Positions 30,403-40,959 of a stretch of 64,000 bases of DNA are shown one piece after another (within the stretch, counting starts at the first letter, position 1; every line of letters starts with the position of its first letter). The notes below the pieces were generated by a model. That model was not told the DNA's origin, ran no database searches, and was given only the letters and a program-made list of their open reading frames with translations. The stretch covers positions 65,850,200 to 65,914,199 of the forward strand of contig NC_079205.1 in the NCBI RefSeq assembly GCF_026745355.1, read 5' to 3'. A program made the position numbers and the translations under genes. The DNA is from Beta vulgaris subsp. vulgaris. Lineage: Eukaryota > Streptophyta > Magnoliopsida > Caryophyllales > Amaranthaceae.

Positions 30403-31833
30403 TTTCAAGCAGCCAATGATGAGATGGTTTCTGGTGGTGGAAAGCCTCCTACCTGATTCTATTGAGCATTATTTCATGGATTGGGATTATTCCCCAATGG
30501 CGATGAATGGACTGCTAATCTCATGTGATTACATCAGATAATCTTCTTTTGACTTCATGCTTCTTGATTATGGTTGAATTTCGCGAAAGAGGAGTCTTAT
30601 GGAGCTTGTAGGAGGGATATGTACCGATTTCCAACAAAACATTGTGGTATCTTTAACGCCAATTTTTCTTTGCTTTCTCAGTCCTTTTTGGCCCTTTTAA
30701 TTTGTTCTCTAATTTTTTTGTTTATTTAATGTAGAAGAATGGTTGTTTGGTGGGTGGGGGTTCTGTAGAGAGACAAATAGTTAATTTCCTATTTAAATGG
30801 GTGCTTTATATAATTTTTTCCCCTTAATAGTTAAGAATTCTGTATTTAGTGGCTGCCGTTTCATGTTCGATCTTAAATGGGTTTTGGATATTTCATTGGA
30901 TGCTTCAGCATCTTCACAGTTTTGTTCTCTATGGAGGTGATCTGGCCTTAAATATAGATCACCGCATGACCAAGTAAACTGTTGCAACTCCAAAATTCGA
31001 ACGTTTAGTTAATTATAGCCTTTGTATTGGTCGTCTCTTTGTGCAAATTCGATGATATTTCTTGTGTAATACGTAATAGTCGTGAATTGAGGTGAGGGCC
31101 AATCAATTACGGTGGTGAATACTCAAGATCAAGTATTGTAAGTCTTTTGTGCTTGTGTTTCAGAGAGTTGCATCTTTTCGTTCTTGTTATCTCAAGCTTG
31201 TAAATGCTCCAACGGACGAAATTTTGATAAGTGCGAGTTACTTGAATTATTGAACCCCCCCCTCCCCCCAAGAAATGAATTATTAAGTCCTATTCCAGAG
31301 AATTATTGTGCTCTTTGAGTTGATTAATGTTCTTGAGCTACGCACATTTGTACATGATGAGAAGACTTAGAGACTTAATTGGAACACATAATTTGGTATG
31401 CATGTCTCTTCCAATTGGTACTATAACGATATTAAAAATTGGTATATGAGTATTAATTGAAAGGATCTTTGGTATGTAATTTCCTTTTGTTTTTTGGTAC
31501 CAATTTGAAGTGATTTAGATATCATCATATCAATGTGAAAAGATGAGTACTAATGAAAAAGGTGAACAGTTTTTCTACACTGAAATTGTTGTACGCCAAT
31601 AAAGCTTTGTACATGGTGCATCACCTTTCTTCAGTGAGGGGTGGGGTTGGCCGTTGGTCCGTTGGGGTACATGATTTAAAGTTTTGTGAGAGTCTCTTGG
31701 CTTTTTCAATAAATTTGTTGGCTCTTTTCTAAAATTATTAGGCCCACAATGAACACCATAAGTTACCATAACACGTGAATATCATGCCCGTTCAAAATCA
31801 CATGAAATGAACTTTGGAGTAATTAGTTCAATA
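30403..31833. other. Convergent intergenic region, PP2A and PSY gene A
   Basis: The two genes end toward each other. The first roughly 450 bp probably hold the PP2A 3' UTR. A run of C interrupted by one T (CCCCCCCCTCCCCCC) lies near 31256. No gene or clear transposon is seen. Confidence 0.45.
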
Positions 31834-34099
31834 TCAATGAGGAGATGATTGTGTCCTTGGACACCAACCCTTGGCTTTGCCATAAGCTAATGGCAGCGTA
31901 AGAAGCTTCTCACCATTCCCAACTCTTGCTCTCTTTGTCAAGTTGTCATAGTTGTTTTCCTCAATTTTGTCCAAAATCTTCTTGTACAACATCATTGATG
32001 CGCACACCTAGTTTATCAAATTCAACATCACAATTTTGTCAAATCATTATAAGCATAATATGCGATACATTATAGAATTAAGTACTTCCTCCGTTTTAAT
32101 TTAGTTGTGACACTTTTTATTTTACTAAGTTTCAATTTAGTTGTGACACTTTCATTTTGGGTAATAGTTTCACTCTATTTCTCTCCTATCACATGAGATC
32201 CTTTTATTTTCTTTTTCTATCTATCTCCTCTTCAAAAATTACCTAAGAGTCCGTGATTTTAAAAGTTTCACAACTAAATTGAAGCGGAGGAAGTATATAA
32301 TATGAGTATAAAGTATCAGATTTTCATAATGTCTTTTAAAACATAATAATTTTTTTTTTGACGATTTTGATGGTTAAGAATGTGACTTAGAGACCTTTAA
32401 AAAGCAAAATGTGTGAAACAAAAGAAGGAAAACGTTGGTTATATGTTGCATACCGGCCACCTACTACTGTCTAGCTGAGAAGCAATATGCTCTCCTTGAT
32501 CATAATAAAATCTTGCTCTTTCTATCTGCATCTTTGTGAACTCTCTCCATTTCTCTGTGACATTACTTGAGAATATGTCGTCGTTTGTTAACCCAAACTC
32601 TTTGAGTTCGTCTTGTGGAAGGTAAATTCTCCCCCTTGAAGCACTGATCAATCAAAGAGATGCAGATTACATATTAACTTTCAGTACTCAGGTAAAAATA
32701 TGGTTTATTTTTGTCAGAATACTTACTCTTCTCCTACATCTCTAAGGATGTTAGTAAGCTGATTTGCAATGCCCAAAGAAACCACAGCTTTATAAATACT
32801 TTCAGTAGAACTGTCAGATTCTGGTGCAATTCCTGCTATAGAAAGAGCCATTAAGCAACCTGTTACAGCCACATAGTAACAGTATAGTACAAGCTCTTCA
32901 TAGTTCTCGTAACGAGTTTTCCATGTGTCCATTTTCATCCCTTTGATCAAATCTTTGAAAGGCTAATCACCAAGAAATGTAAAATTATTAGTACTGAGGA
33001 GCTACTAATTAACAGGGAAAAATTATAAATAATGAGCATCATAGTTGAAAAACTTGTTTAGGTAAAACCTGAATGTCAAGGGGAAATTGCTGGACTGCAT
33101 GAGACAAGGCAGTGTCTACTATGTCTTCAGGGCGTCCATCGAAGATGTTTTCAAGCCTCTCATCCCAGCTATCTAACACAGCTGACGTCGCGAGGCTCGC
33201 AGTTGGACCATCCACTAGCTCATCTATCTTCTGTCCCCAAGCTGCCATTCAATCAGGGAAATAAGGTTAACCACTTTGGGAAGTAGTAGCATAGTATTTC
33301 ATTATTGAGCTTTGGTGAATTTTTTTTTTAGCTTACTTGTTATGTTATATGTATGGATGAACTTGATATATAAATTCATAACGAACAAATCTAACAAGAT
33401 TACGCATGACTGTTTTCTCTTATATAGTTTTGAAATTTCATAATCAAAATTCGAAGTTTGTAATATTTGGTTAGAAAAGTCAAACTTTATGTAAATCATT
33501 ATGATTTATGAGATACTTGTTATAGCATGTTTAGGTAAAATTGATTAAAGTTTCTATTTTTGAGGAGACAAATTGAGGATTTGACGCAGGGAGAAAAACG
33601 TACCATAAACTGCCCAAACTGCTTTTTTTCTTTCTTCAGACATCAGCAGACTTCCTATACATACCATAAATATATATCAGATTTCCCCCCAAAGAAGAAA
33701 ATTACAACATAATATGAAGAAACGTGTGAAAAGTCTACATATAGAAGAGGTAAAAGTACCTAGATAATAAGTTGTAGAACGCTCAGCACAGATTTGTCGA
33801 CAAGTTTCATAGGCATCTTTAAGAGTAATAGCATCAAAATGAGTCTGTTTTCTGAATATCAAACCTTTAGACTGCTTTTCAATGACTTGTTGGATATGCA
33901 ATGCAACAAGTGGATCAATGCCTTTATCAAACTGAACAAGTGTGTTTGTTTGTTTGCCTTTGAGCAATTCAGCTCTTGGAGATTTTACGGCCTTCGAGTT
34001 CCGATGGACCGACGAATCTCTGCCATTTTCGGGGAGCTGCGCAGTTGGACGTGCAGCCTTGAGGTGTAGCAACTGTGAGGCTAAGGAATAGTTGTTCAT
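31834..34099 (-). CDS. PSY: Phytoene synthase, gene A (complete, six exons)
   Basis: Exons on the minus strand: 34099-33760, 33654-33604, 33241-33069, 32962-32727, 32643-32454, 32007-31834. All have GT-AG borders and sum to 1164 nt, 387 residues. The 51-nt second exon and the later phases match the plant PSY layout. The Asp-rich motifs that bind prenyl diphosphate through Mg are present: Asp-Glu-Leu-Val-Asp (137-141) and Asp-Val-Gly-Glu-Asp (263-267). The enzyme joins two geranylgeranyl diphosphates to phytoene in plastids, the first committed step of carotenoid synthesis. The N-terminus is basic and could be a transit peptide, but is not strongly Ser/Thr-rich. Oddities: Trp-Ala-Ser at the start of the last exon of C and D is Cys-Ala-Ser here, and Trp-Gly-Gln-Lys-Ile precedes motif 1 where Trp-Cys-Arg-Arg-Thr is usual. 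It may be a divergent PSY clade. Confidence 0.9.
32085..32293. mobile_element. Stowaway MITE in intron 5 of PSY gene A
   Basis: The ends CTTCCTCCGTTTTAATTTAG and, inverted, CTTCCTCCGCTTCAATTTAG are flanked by TA on both sides (32083-32084 and 32294-32295), as in Tc1/mariner-derived Stowaway elements. 209 bp, non-coding. Confidence 0.85.
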
Positions 34100-34790
34100 A
34101 TATGCTGGTTTTTGTAGGTAAAATGGGTAGATACATGAAAAGAAAAATATGTGGATGTGTATGCATGGTTTTATAACTTAGTTTCAGTGATATTCATGTG
34201 ACCATATTATTAAAAGTGTGGGGCTAATCGGCTAATGCAACCATTAAAACCAACCAACTATTCAACTGTGGAAATGTTAGTTCGTCTGTGAATCCTTGAT
34301 TTTGATAGATTTAGTTGTCTGAAAAGAAAAAATAAATGCCATGATTGGAAGTAATTGATGTAACGTTGAATATATCTATATGTAGTATTACTTTATATCA
34401 TTATCAGGTAAAAAAAATACGTGGAAATATAGTTATTCTTACATTATTCTTACATTTTTGGAATATTAAGAGATTTTAGTTTATCCTTATAATATTTACG
34501 AACTCTAATAATCTCGAGTCATATTTTTTTTTTATTACAACTAATATGTATACATCTAATCATAACAACAACGTTTCAATATGCTCATAATCAGGATAAT
34601 TTTGCTTTTCTTGTGGTGGCAGTAATATATTCACTTCTTTTTTTCCATTGTAATTTTGACAAAGAATACAAATTAAAGATCTAAAACTCTAAATTTTATC
34701 CGAATGTCAATTGTTGTATTGAAATATAAGAAAGTTTAACATGACATGGACATTTAATTGATTCTATCTATATGAAATAATCAATTTGCT
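34100..34790. promoter_or_regulatory. Upstream region of PSY gene A
   Basis: This should contain the gene A promoter and leader. The sequence is AT-rich with no element I can delimit. No light-response or TATA motif is called. Confidence 0.35.
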
Positions 34791-34913
34791 ATCAAGGATG
34801 TCTTGGCCTAGTGGTTAAGATTGAGGTGCTGTGAACGATAGATCACAAGTTCGAATCCCCGTCCTCTTCTTTGTACTTTGTACCGCCTTCGTGGCTTATA
34901 TGGATAAAAAAAA
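34791..34913 (+). mobile_element. tRNA-derived SINE, 123 bp
   Basis: A pol III box A-like string (TGGCCTAGTGGTTAAG) is followed by a box B (AAGTTCGAATCCC) at tRNA-like spacing. Then come TTCGTGGCTTATATGG and an A-rich tail. A perfect 12-bp TSD, AATCAATTTGCT, flanks it (34779-34790 and 34914-34925). This is a plant tRNA-type SINE with a fresh-looking TSD. Confidence 0.88.
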
Positions 34914-36086
34914 AATCAATTTGCTCATTTTTCCACGGAAGAGTTTGAAAAAAAACAGGATTCAACACTCAACAGAGACATCATGAATGTGCTTCCATGG
35001 AGAATTGAAGAGGTCAAAAAATATTAAAGGGCAAGAATGTCAGCTCATGCTCAACTTTCAAATATTTGGTTGTTTTGGATGATTATTACACAACAGTGAG
35101 ATGTATACAAAGTATACAAGTAAAAGAGGTGAAACTAGGGGTGATAATGAGCCTGACAAGCTCGTGAGCAGCTCGGGCTCGGCCCGTTGAAGCTCGGCTC
35201 GAGCTCGGACTCGGGCTCGAGACTTAAACGAGCCGAGCCAAGCTAGACAAAGCTCGGCTCGTAAAGCTCGTGAGCAGCTCGTTTATTATTTTATATTAAA
35301 AAAAATATTCTTATTAAAAAAATATTTTATATTAAAAAAATTTAATACTAATTTATATTTTAATTTAGATTACAAATTATATATTTTAATTTGTGATCCA
35401 ACTTCACCTCTACTCCACTAGGCACTAAGAGCATGAGCAATGGGGTTGGTTGGTCTTAGTTGGTTTTTATGTTTTGTCATTTTCTCTCCTTCCCTCCTTC
35501 TTACACCTCACATCCCACTAAAACTCCCACCAACTCATCTTTTTTTTCTCACAATGGGTGGGTTGGTCTTACTTGGTTTTTCCATTTCTCTCTTACTTTT
35601 ACCAAACCCCACCATTTACTCTCTCTCCTACTTTTACCAAACCCCATCATATTCAATGTTTAATTTTTGTATATGAAATAGATGATTTAAATTAATAAAA
35701 GCTAATTAGATTACGTTAAATTAATTACGAGCTAATTAGCTTACGTTAAATTAATTACGATAAATTAAATTACGTTACAGCTAATTAGCTAATTAGCTTA
35801 CGTTAAATTAAATTAGCGTTAACTTGAAATTATAGTAAATATGTGTTAATTAGCTTACTTTAAATTAAATTACGTTAACTTGACATTATAAATTAAAAAA
35901 AACGAACACATTACATAAGATAGATACTTTAAAAAACGCAATATATAAATTTGATACATAAACATAGATAATTTAAATAACAAATACATGATAGATTGAT
36001 ACATAAAGCTAAGATAGATAATTTAAAACACACAAATACATGAAATTTGAAATTAACTTAAACCATAATTAATTAAATAAAGTTAG

Positions 36087-37418
36087 TTAATCAACTTGAC
36101 GATTAGGCCCAAACTTACGCCATATGTGTTCAACCAAGTTATTTTTTAGTGAGATGTGAGTTTCCGCATCTCGCATCTCAGATCTTCTCTCCATGTATGC
36201 ACCTAAATTTCGCGCACCGAGTCTTCCGTTGTGCACAACGAATGAGTCTTCTCCGACTTGGTTAGATGACCCCTCATTATTTTGAGTTTGAAGCTGATCA
36301 TATTCGTTTGGATCTCGGTAATTTTGATAAGTATCACGCTCATCTTCAACAATCATATTGTGCATGATGATACATGCCATGATTATTTTCCACAATATGT
36401 CTTTATCCCACGCGAGAGCGGGTTTACGAATGATTGCAAATCTAGCTTGCAATACTCCAAATGCACGCTCTACATCTTTTCTAACAGCTTCTTGATGTTG
36501 TGTGAATAGTCTTGTTGGGGGTTTGGGGGAGCTTTATTGCGGGGATGAATGTTGACCATCTCGGGTAGATGCCATCAGTAAGATAGTAACCCATGTTATA
36601 AGTTGTCCCGTTCACCGAGAAGTTGACCTCTGGGGCTCTTCCTTGTAGGACATCATCAAAGACGGGAGACCTCTGCAATACGTTTATATCATTGCATGAA
36701 CCCGGGGTGCCAAAAAAAGCATGCCATATCCATAAGTCACTTGAAGCAACCGCTTCTAAGATTATGGTTGCTGTTTTGCTTCTTCCTTGATACATTCCTT
36801 TCCACCCCGAGGACAATTCTTCCAGTTCCAGTGCATGCAATCGATGCTTCCCATCATGCCTGGGAAGCCACGACGCTCGCCTTCATGTAGGAGACGCTCA
36901 ATGTCATTTGCATTTGCCTTCCTCAAGTATTCATCTCCAAATCTAGCAACAACCGCTTCGACAAAATGAAGAAGGCACTCTCTAGCGGTACTTGAAGCAA
37001 TTTTCAGGTACTCGTCAACAGCATCAGATGATGAACCATATGCCAACATCCTGATAGCCGCTGTGCATTTTTGTAGTTTAGATGCACCCATCCTTCCAGT
37101 AGCATCTGGTTTTTGCACAAAGAATTTAGCATCTTGAATTGTTACACCTTCGACAATACGAAGGAAAACATGCCTATGCATACGAAACCTACGACGAAAA
37201 ATATTCTCGGGGTATAGAGGTTCGTTGCTGAAATAATCATGAAACAATCTTTCATGAGCTTCCTCACGTTCCCTACGCACAAAATTTCTAGTGCGGGGTA
37301 CAATTTCTTCTTCATTTTGTTGCTCAGCATCAACGGACTGACTCCATTCTATGTAATCTTGAACCATGTAATTAAAAAACTCAGAACCTGAACTAGAAGA
37401 ACTTGAATCATAGTTCAT
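36087..37418 (-). pseudogene. PIF/Harbinger transposase (ALP1/HARBI1-like), frameshifted
   Basis: Three minus-strand frames together cover a whole plant Harbinger transposase. The first is 37418-36762 (acidic N-terminus, then Pro-Glu-Asn-Ile-Phe-Arg-Arg-Arg-Phe-Arg-Met and Gly-Ser-Ile-Asp-Cys-Met-His-Trp, holding the first catalytic Asp). The second is about 36840-36481 (Trp-His-Ala-Phe-Phe-Gly-Thr-Pro-Gly-Ser and Leu-Thr-Asp-Gly-Ile-Tyr-Pro, second Asp). The third is about 36509-36087 (Arg-Lys-Asp-Val-Glu-Arg-Ala-Phe-Gly, catalytic Glu). One frameshift lies near 36805 and another near 36505-36530, so the product would be inactive, although the three acidic residues survive. It would act in the nucleus together with the Myb-like partner. 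Confidence 0.9.
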
Positions 37419-37737
37419 TTTGGAGAAATGTTGAATGAAGTGGTGCTTTGTAGAAAATAAAAGATTGAGAGGAAAAGTGAATAGAGTTGTGATTTTATTG
37501 TTGAAGTTATGCTCTATATTATAGGAAATCCATCATATGTACATAACAATAATTCATTTACAGATTAGACATATCAATGCAATATAGAAGCAGACAATTC
37601 AATGCAATGTAGGAGTAGACAATTCAATGCGGCACTATGCATCATACTATTCAAAGTCAGGTGAGTTGACAATTCAATGCAGTACTATTTGTGACATAAT
37701 TTAATATCAGATGATTAGACAATTCAATGCAATAATA

Positions 37738-37815
37738 ATAATAACAATAATACTACTAATACTATTAATTACTACAACTACTAGTACTAGTAGTAGTAGT
37801 AGTAGTAGTAGTAGT
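37738..37815 (+). repeat. (TAA)n to (TAG)n trinucleotide tract
   Basis: AATAATAATAACAATAATAC gives way to CTACTAGTACTAGTAGTAG and then a pure TAG run. It marks the point where the Myb-like ORF is cut, so a deletion followed by repeat growth is likely. Confidence 0.85.
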
Positions 37816-38188
37816 CCATGGAAACTTCATCTGCACTCCATGGAAACTTTGGTGTTGTGACTTTTTTTGAAGAAGGAGTGTTTTGAATTTCTTGTGATTG
37901 GATTTCGTTCACATCGTCCTTTTCGTTAGGTTGTTCATGTTGTTGTGACATATGTTGGGATATAGGAAAAGATGGTTGAACTTGTTGTTGGGATAGATGA
38001 TTAGAACTTTGTGGAGATTCTTGTGTAACTTGTTGAGGATTTTGGTTATTCCATTGGCTTTGAAAAAACATAAACATTCTTTGAAATTCCGGATTTTGTA
38101 GCACACTTGGATCGATTTGAAAATTATTTTGGGAATTTTGTGGGTGGTTTGGATTAGTTTGGGAGTAATTAGGATTATTTGAATCCAT
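37787..38188 (-). pseudogene. Harbinger ORF1 (Myb/SANT-like partner), truncated
   Basis: The frame opens with an Asn/Gln/Pro-rich N-terminus typical of Harbinger ORF1 proteins. It reaches Phe-Pro-Trp-Ser-Ala-Asp-Glu, where the trihelix/SANT DNA-binding domain should start, and then runs into a (TAG)n/(TAC)n microsatellite coding for Tyr repeats. The DNA-binding domain is missing. The product, if made, could not do its normal job of bringing transposase to the ends. Confidence 0.8.
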
Positions 38189-38804
38189 AATATTGGCTTA
38201 ATATAAGTAATATTAGGTAAGAGAGAAATAAGAAAAAAATAAGTTGGGAAGAAGTTTGGTAAAATATATGAAATTTGGACTCAATTTATAGATAAAAATA
38301 TTTTATAACCGTTGGTGTAATTTTTTTAAAAAAATAATAAGCTGATTTTTTTTTATTAATGTTACAAATTATAACGTTATAATATAACCGTTACAAAATC
38401 AAAAATCAGATTGCAAAAGATAATGTTGGTGTAATCAAACGCGTGTCACGCGATTAATGGCTGTTCAGTGGGCCTCTGAAGCGCGTCAGGGCCACTGACA
38501 ACCATTAATTATTTTGGGCCAGCGTGCTGCTTCAAAGCAGCGTTTTGATGATAATGCTCGGTTTCTATTTCTCCCTTTCCTTCAAAGCGCTGCGTTTTGA
38601 GCTGGGCCACCATTTTTTTTTCAGAGCTCTTTCGCCACGCGTCACACCGTGCTACCTCTTGTGCACTCCATCCCATGTTCATATGGTCTGGATTTCCAGA
38701 CCAACCAAGCCAAAGAGTCAACTTCTCCAACAGCAAAACCAAGTAAATCTAGTTTTACTATTTGCTAGACCAAGCTAAAACTAAGCCATTGTAGATGCTC
38801 TAAA

Positions 38805-39340
38805 GTCCCACATTGGTTAAGAAAACAAGGATCAACCTTATTTTCTTTATAAATAGCTACTATTCCTTACTTTAACTTAAAGTTTAATTTTGTATCTCCT
38901 GGCCTTGGTTGGGAAACAAAAACTATACTTTATTTTCTTCATAGAGGGAATGAAGTATAATTTTAAATAGTTGATTATTTAATCCTTAAAATATTTGATA
39001 ATTTTTTCTTTAGCAAAACATGGAGTCCAACATTGAAATTTTAACAATGCACAATGCTAGGAGGGATTCCAAGTTATAAAAGCATATGTAAACAAAACAA
39101 GGGTATAATGAGTTTGTTTTCTTAACAAAACATGGAGTCCCACATTGAAATTTTAGCAATGCTAAGAGGGATTCCAAGTTATATAAGCATATGTAGAATG
39201 AGTTTGTTTATCTTAAACAAAACATAAAGTTCCACATTGAAATGGGGATAGTGAGTTTGTTTTTCTTTAACAAACCATGAAGTCCCACATTGAAATCTTA
39301 GCAATGCTAAAAGAGAAATCAAGTTATAAAAGCATATGAT
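38805..39340 (+). repeat. Tandem modules with snRNA-promoter-like box and TATA
   Basis: GTCCCACATTG or a close variant occurs at 38805, 39024, 39137, 39229 and 39282. It resembles the plant snRNA upstream sequence element (consensus RTCCCACATCG). In three modules a TATA-like box (TATAAATA at 38848, TATATAA at 39180, TATAAAA at 39325) starts exactly 32 bp after the box. In the module at 39024 the gap is 40 bp because of 8 extra bases. The module at 39229 has no TATA. No snRNA is recognisable downstream. Modules 2, 3 and 5 are duplicates of each other. Confidence 0.6.
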
Positions 39341-39596
39341 GGGTGAGTGAACAAGCTCACCTACTTCGAGCCGAGCCTAAGCGAGCTCGCGAGCCGAGCC
39401 TAAACGAGCTCGCGAGCCGAGCTCGAGCCCCAAATTTCCATCACGAGCCGAGCTCGAGCTCGGCTCTCCCAAGCTCAGCGAGCTCACGAGCCGAGCCGAG
39501 CCTGGGAAATTATAAACGAGCTCGAGCCGAGCCCAGTGCTATTCGGGCTCGGCTCGCTCGATAAGCACCCTAGGTGAAACACCTAGATAATAAGTT

Positions 39597-39620
39597 TTTT
39601 TTTTTTTTTTTTTTTTTTTT
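39597..39620 (+). repeat. Poly-T tract
   Basis: About 24 consecutive T just outside the hAT TSD, followed by GTGTAAAAAGAGCCACGAAAC. It may be the reversed tail of a SINE similar to the one at 34791. Confidence 0.7.
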
Positions 39621-39869
39621 GTGTAAAAAGAGCCACGAAACAAATGATATAGACGAAATTTAATCTCCAATCTTAAGCATTACCTCTCAATAATTTAACC
39701 AACTTAACTAGTTTAAATTTCGAATGTATAGTAAAAGTTAGTACAAGAACCGAACAGTGACAATGTCAATATCCCTTTCATGGATAGAAGTTTAAATACG
39801 TCTTTGTTTCCTTGATGTAGATGTGTGTGCTTATTTGGAAGAGGAAAAACGAAAAAAGAGCTACCATTA

Positions 39870-40776
39870 CTCCATTAGAGATGAAGATTAATGAGAAAGT
39901 GACATAGTTAAATATCTAAAGTACATTTCAACGTAGCGCCTCAACGTTGACTCAAATTTTCAATTTTATCTACTTTGTGGTCCATCTTGCATCTCAATTA
40001 TTTCTTATTTTGGCAGAACACCAATTGGTTTAATTTAATCAACTGCTTAAAGTAAGTGCTCTATATTGTTTCAAACATGTGATTTTATTTTAGGTAAAGT
40101 TTGGGGAACTAACTATTTTTTTAAAAATCACCTAATAAACTATTCCTTTAATATTTTTTCTTTAACTTTCCTATTTTAATTGTATACGTTCATCAATGTA
40201 ATTATTCGTTCTTAAATATCTTTTATTACATATTAATAAAAATTATCAAGATTAAATATTTAAGTTTTTATTGAGACGAAATATCCCACATATCTATATT
40301 TTTTCTTATATACATAGAGAAGAATATAGAAAAGCTCTCTGATTGTGAATAGTGTCAAGATTCCAAGTCACAAAGATAAACAAATAGATTCGTTTTATTC
40401 AACTTATATTATCTTATTTTTTTCTGAAATGAGTAAAGATAAGTTGAACACAACATGGTGTTATTAGGTGGTTTTTTCAAATCTTTGTACGTAAATTTTT
40501 CTATAATATAGGACATATAAAAGTGATTTCCAAAACAATTTTGCATATGAGATGACCCAATCCAATTACCCGAAATGATACATGTAGTATTAACATACAT
40601 TCGGGTGTATGGTGCACCATCTCACATTCTATAGCATTATGTCATTTGCACACGAGCACGTGAATGGAGAACGTAAATGATCAATGAGTTATGAGTTTGC
40701 CATGAAAATACATGTGTCAACAACGTAATCAATAATTAGGAAGCAAGCAAACTCGATAACACAGTCTTATGCTAAT
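39870..40776. repeat. PSY 3'-flanking duplicate (unit B)
   Basis: This stretch is closely similar to the region downstream of PSY gene D (about 57300-58158). In gene C most of it is absent: a deletion of about 700 bp joins near 47048. It marks fragment B as a third copy of the same locus. No other gene is seen. Confidence 0.75.
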
Positions 40777-40959
40777 TTATTGCTGGTTAATTATACTAAT
40801 CTTAGACAGATTGAGTTTTGTCTCTGGACACTGCCACCCCTTGGCTTTGGCATAAGCTAGTGGCAACATAAGACGCTTGTCAGCACTCCCAACTCTTGCT
40901 TGCTTTGTCAAGTTGTCGTAGTTGTTTTCCTCTATCTTATCCAATATTTTCCGATACAA
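40777..40959 (-). pseudogene. PSY: Phytoene synthase fragment B, last exon only
   Basis: The last PSY exon is present from Tyr-Arg-Lys-Ile-Leu-Asp-Lys to a stop, with an open frame and the tail Gly-Trp-Gln-Cys-Pro-Glu-Thr. The 5' part of the exon (Val-Trp-Ala-Ser-Met-Met in C and D) is missing. PSY similarity stops abruptly at 40959, where satellite sequence (AATGGTGCCAAGCACC) begins. The other exons are absent on this side. This is a broken copy, not a gene. Its tail keeps the frame that gene C has lost. Confidence 0.92.

Larger units (their letters stand above)
35429..38800 (-). mobile_element. PIF/Harbinger element, 3.37 kb, defective
   Basis: The ends GAGCATGAGCAATGGGG and (reverse complement) GAGCATCTACAATGGC are inverted repeats. 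The TAA TSD is perfect (35426-35428 and 38801-38803). The element carries the usual two genes, a DDE transposase (about 36087-37418) and a Myb/SANT-type partner (about 37787-38188), both on the minus strand and both broken. Its insertion in the hAT element gives relative age: the hAT is older. 35700-35880 holds short TTAGCTTACGTTAAATTAA tandem words. Confidence 0.92.
35136..39572. mobile_element. Non-autonomous hAT element, split by a Harbinger element
   Basis: The left end TAGGGGTGATAATGAGCC and the right end (TAGGGTGCTTATCGAGCGAG in reverse complement) lie 4.4 kb apart. They are flanked by a perfect 8-bp TSD, GGTGAAAC (35128-35135 and 39573-39580). The left part (35136-35428) and right part (38804-39572) both carry GAGCTCG/GGCTCGGCTCG-rich subterminal repeats. 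Without the inserted Harbinger and its TSD, the element is about 1.06 kb. The right part also holds the repeats listed at 38805-39340. Confidence 0.9.

Noticed and set aside
34800..34870. Possible tRNA gene
   Set aside because: Boxes A and B are present, but the acceptor and anticodon stems do not form and an A-tail plus TSD follow, so it is a SINE.
39343..39564. Ala/Arg/Glu-rich 73-codon frame
   Set aside because: It is the translation of GAGCTCG/GAGCCGAG subterminal repeats of the hAT element.
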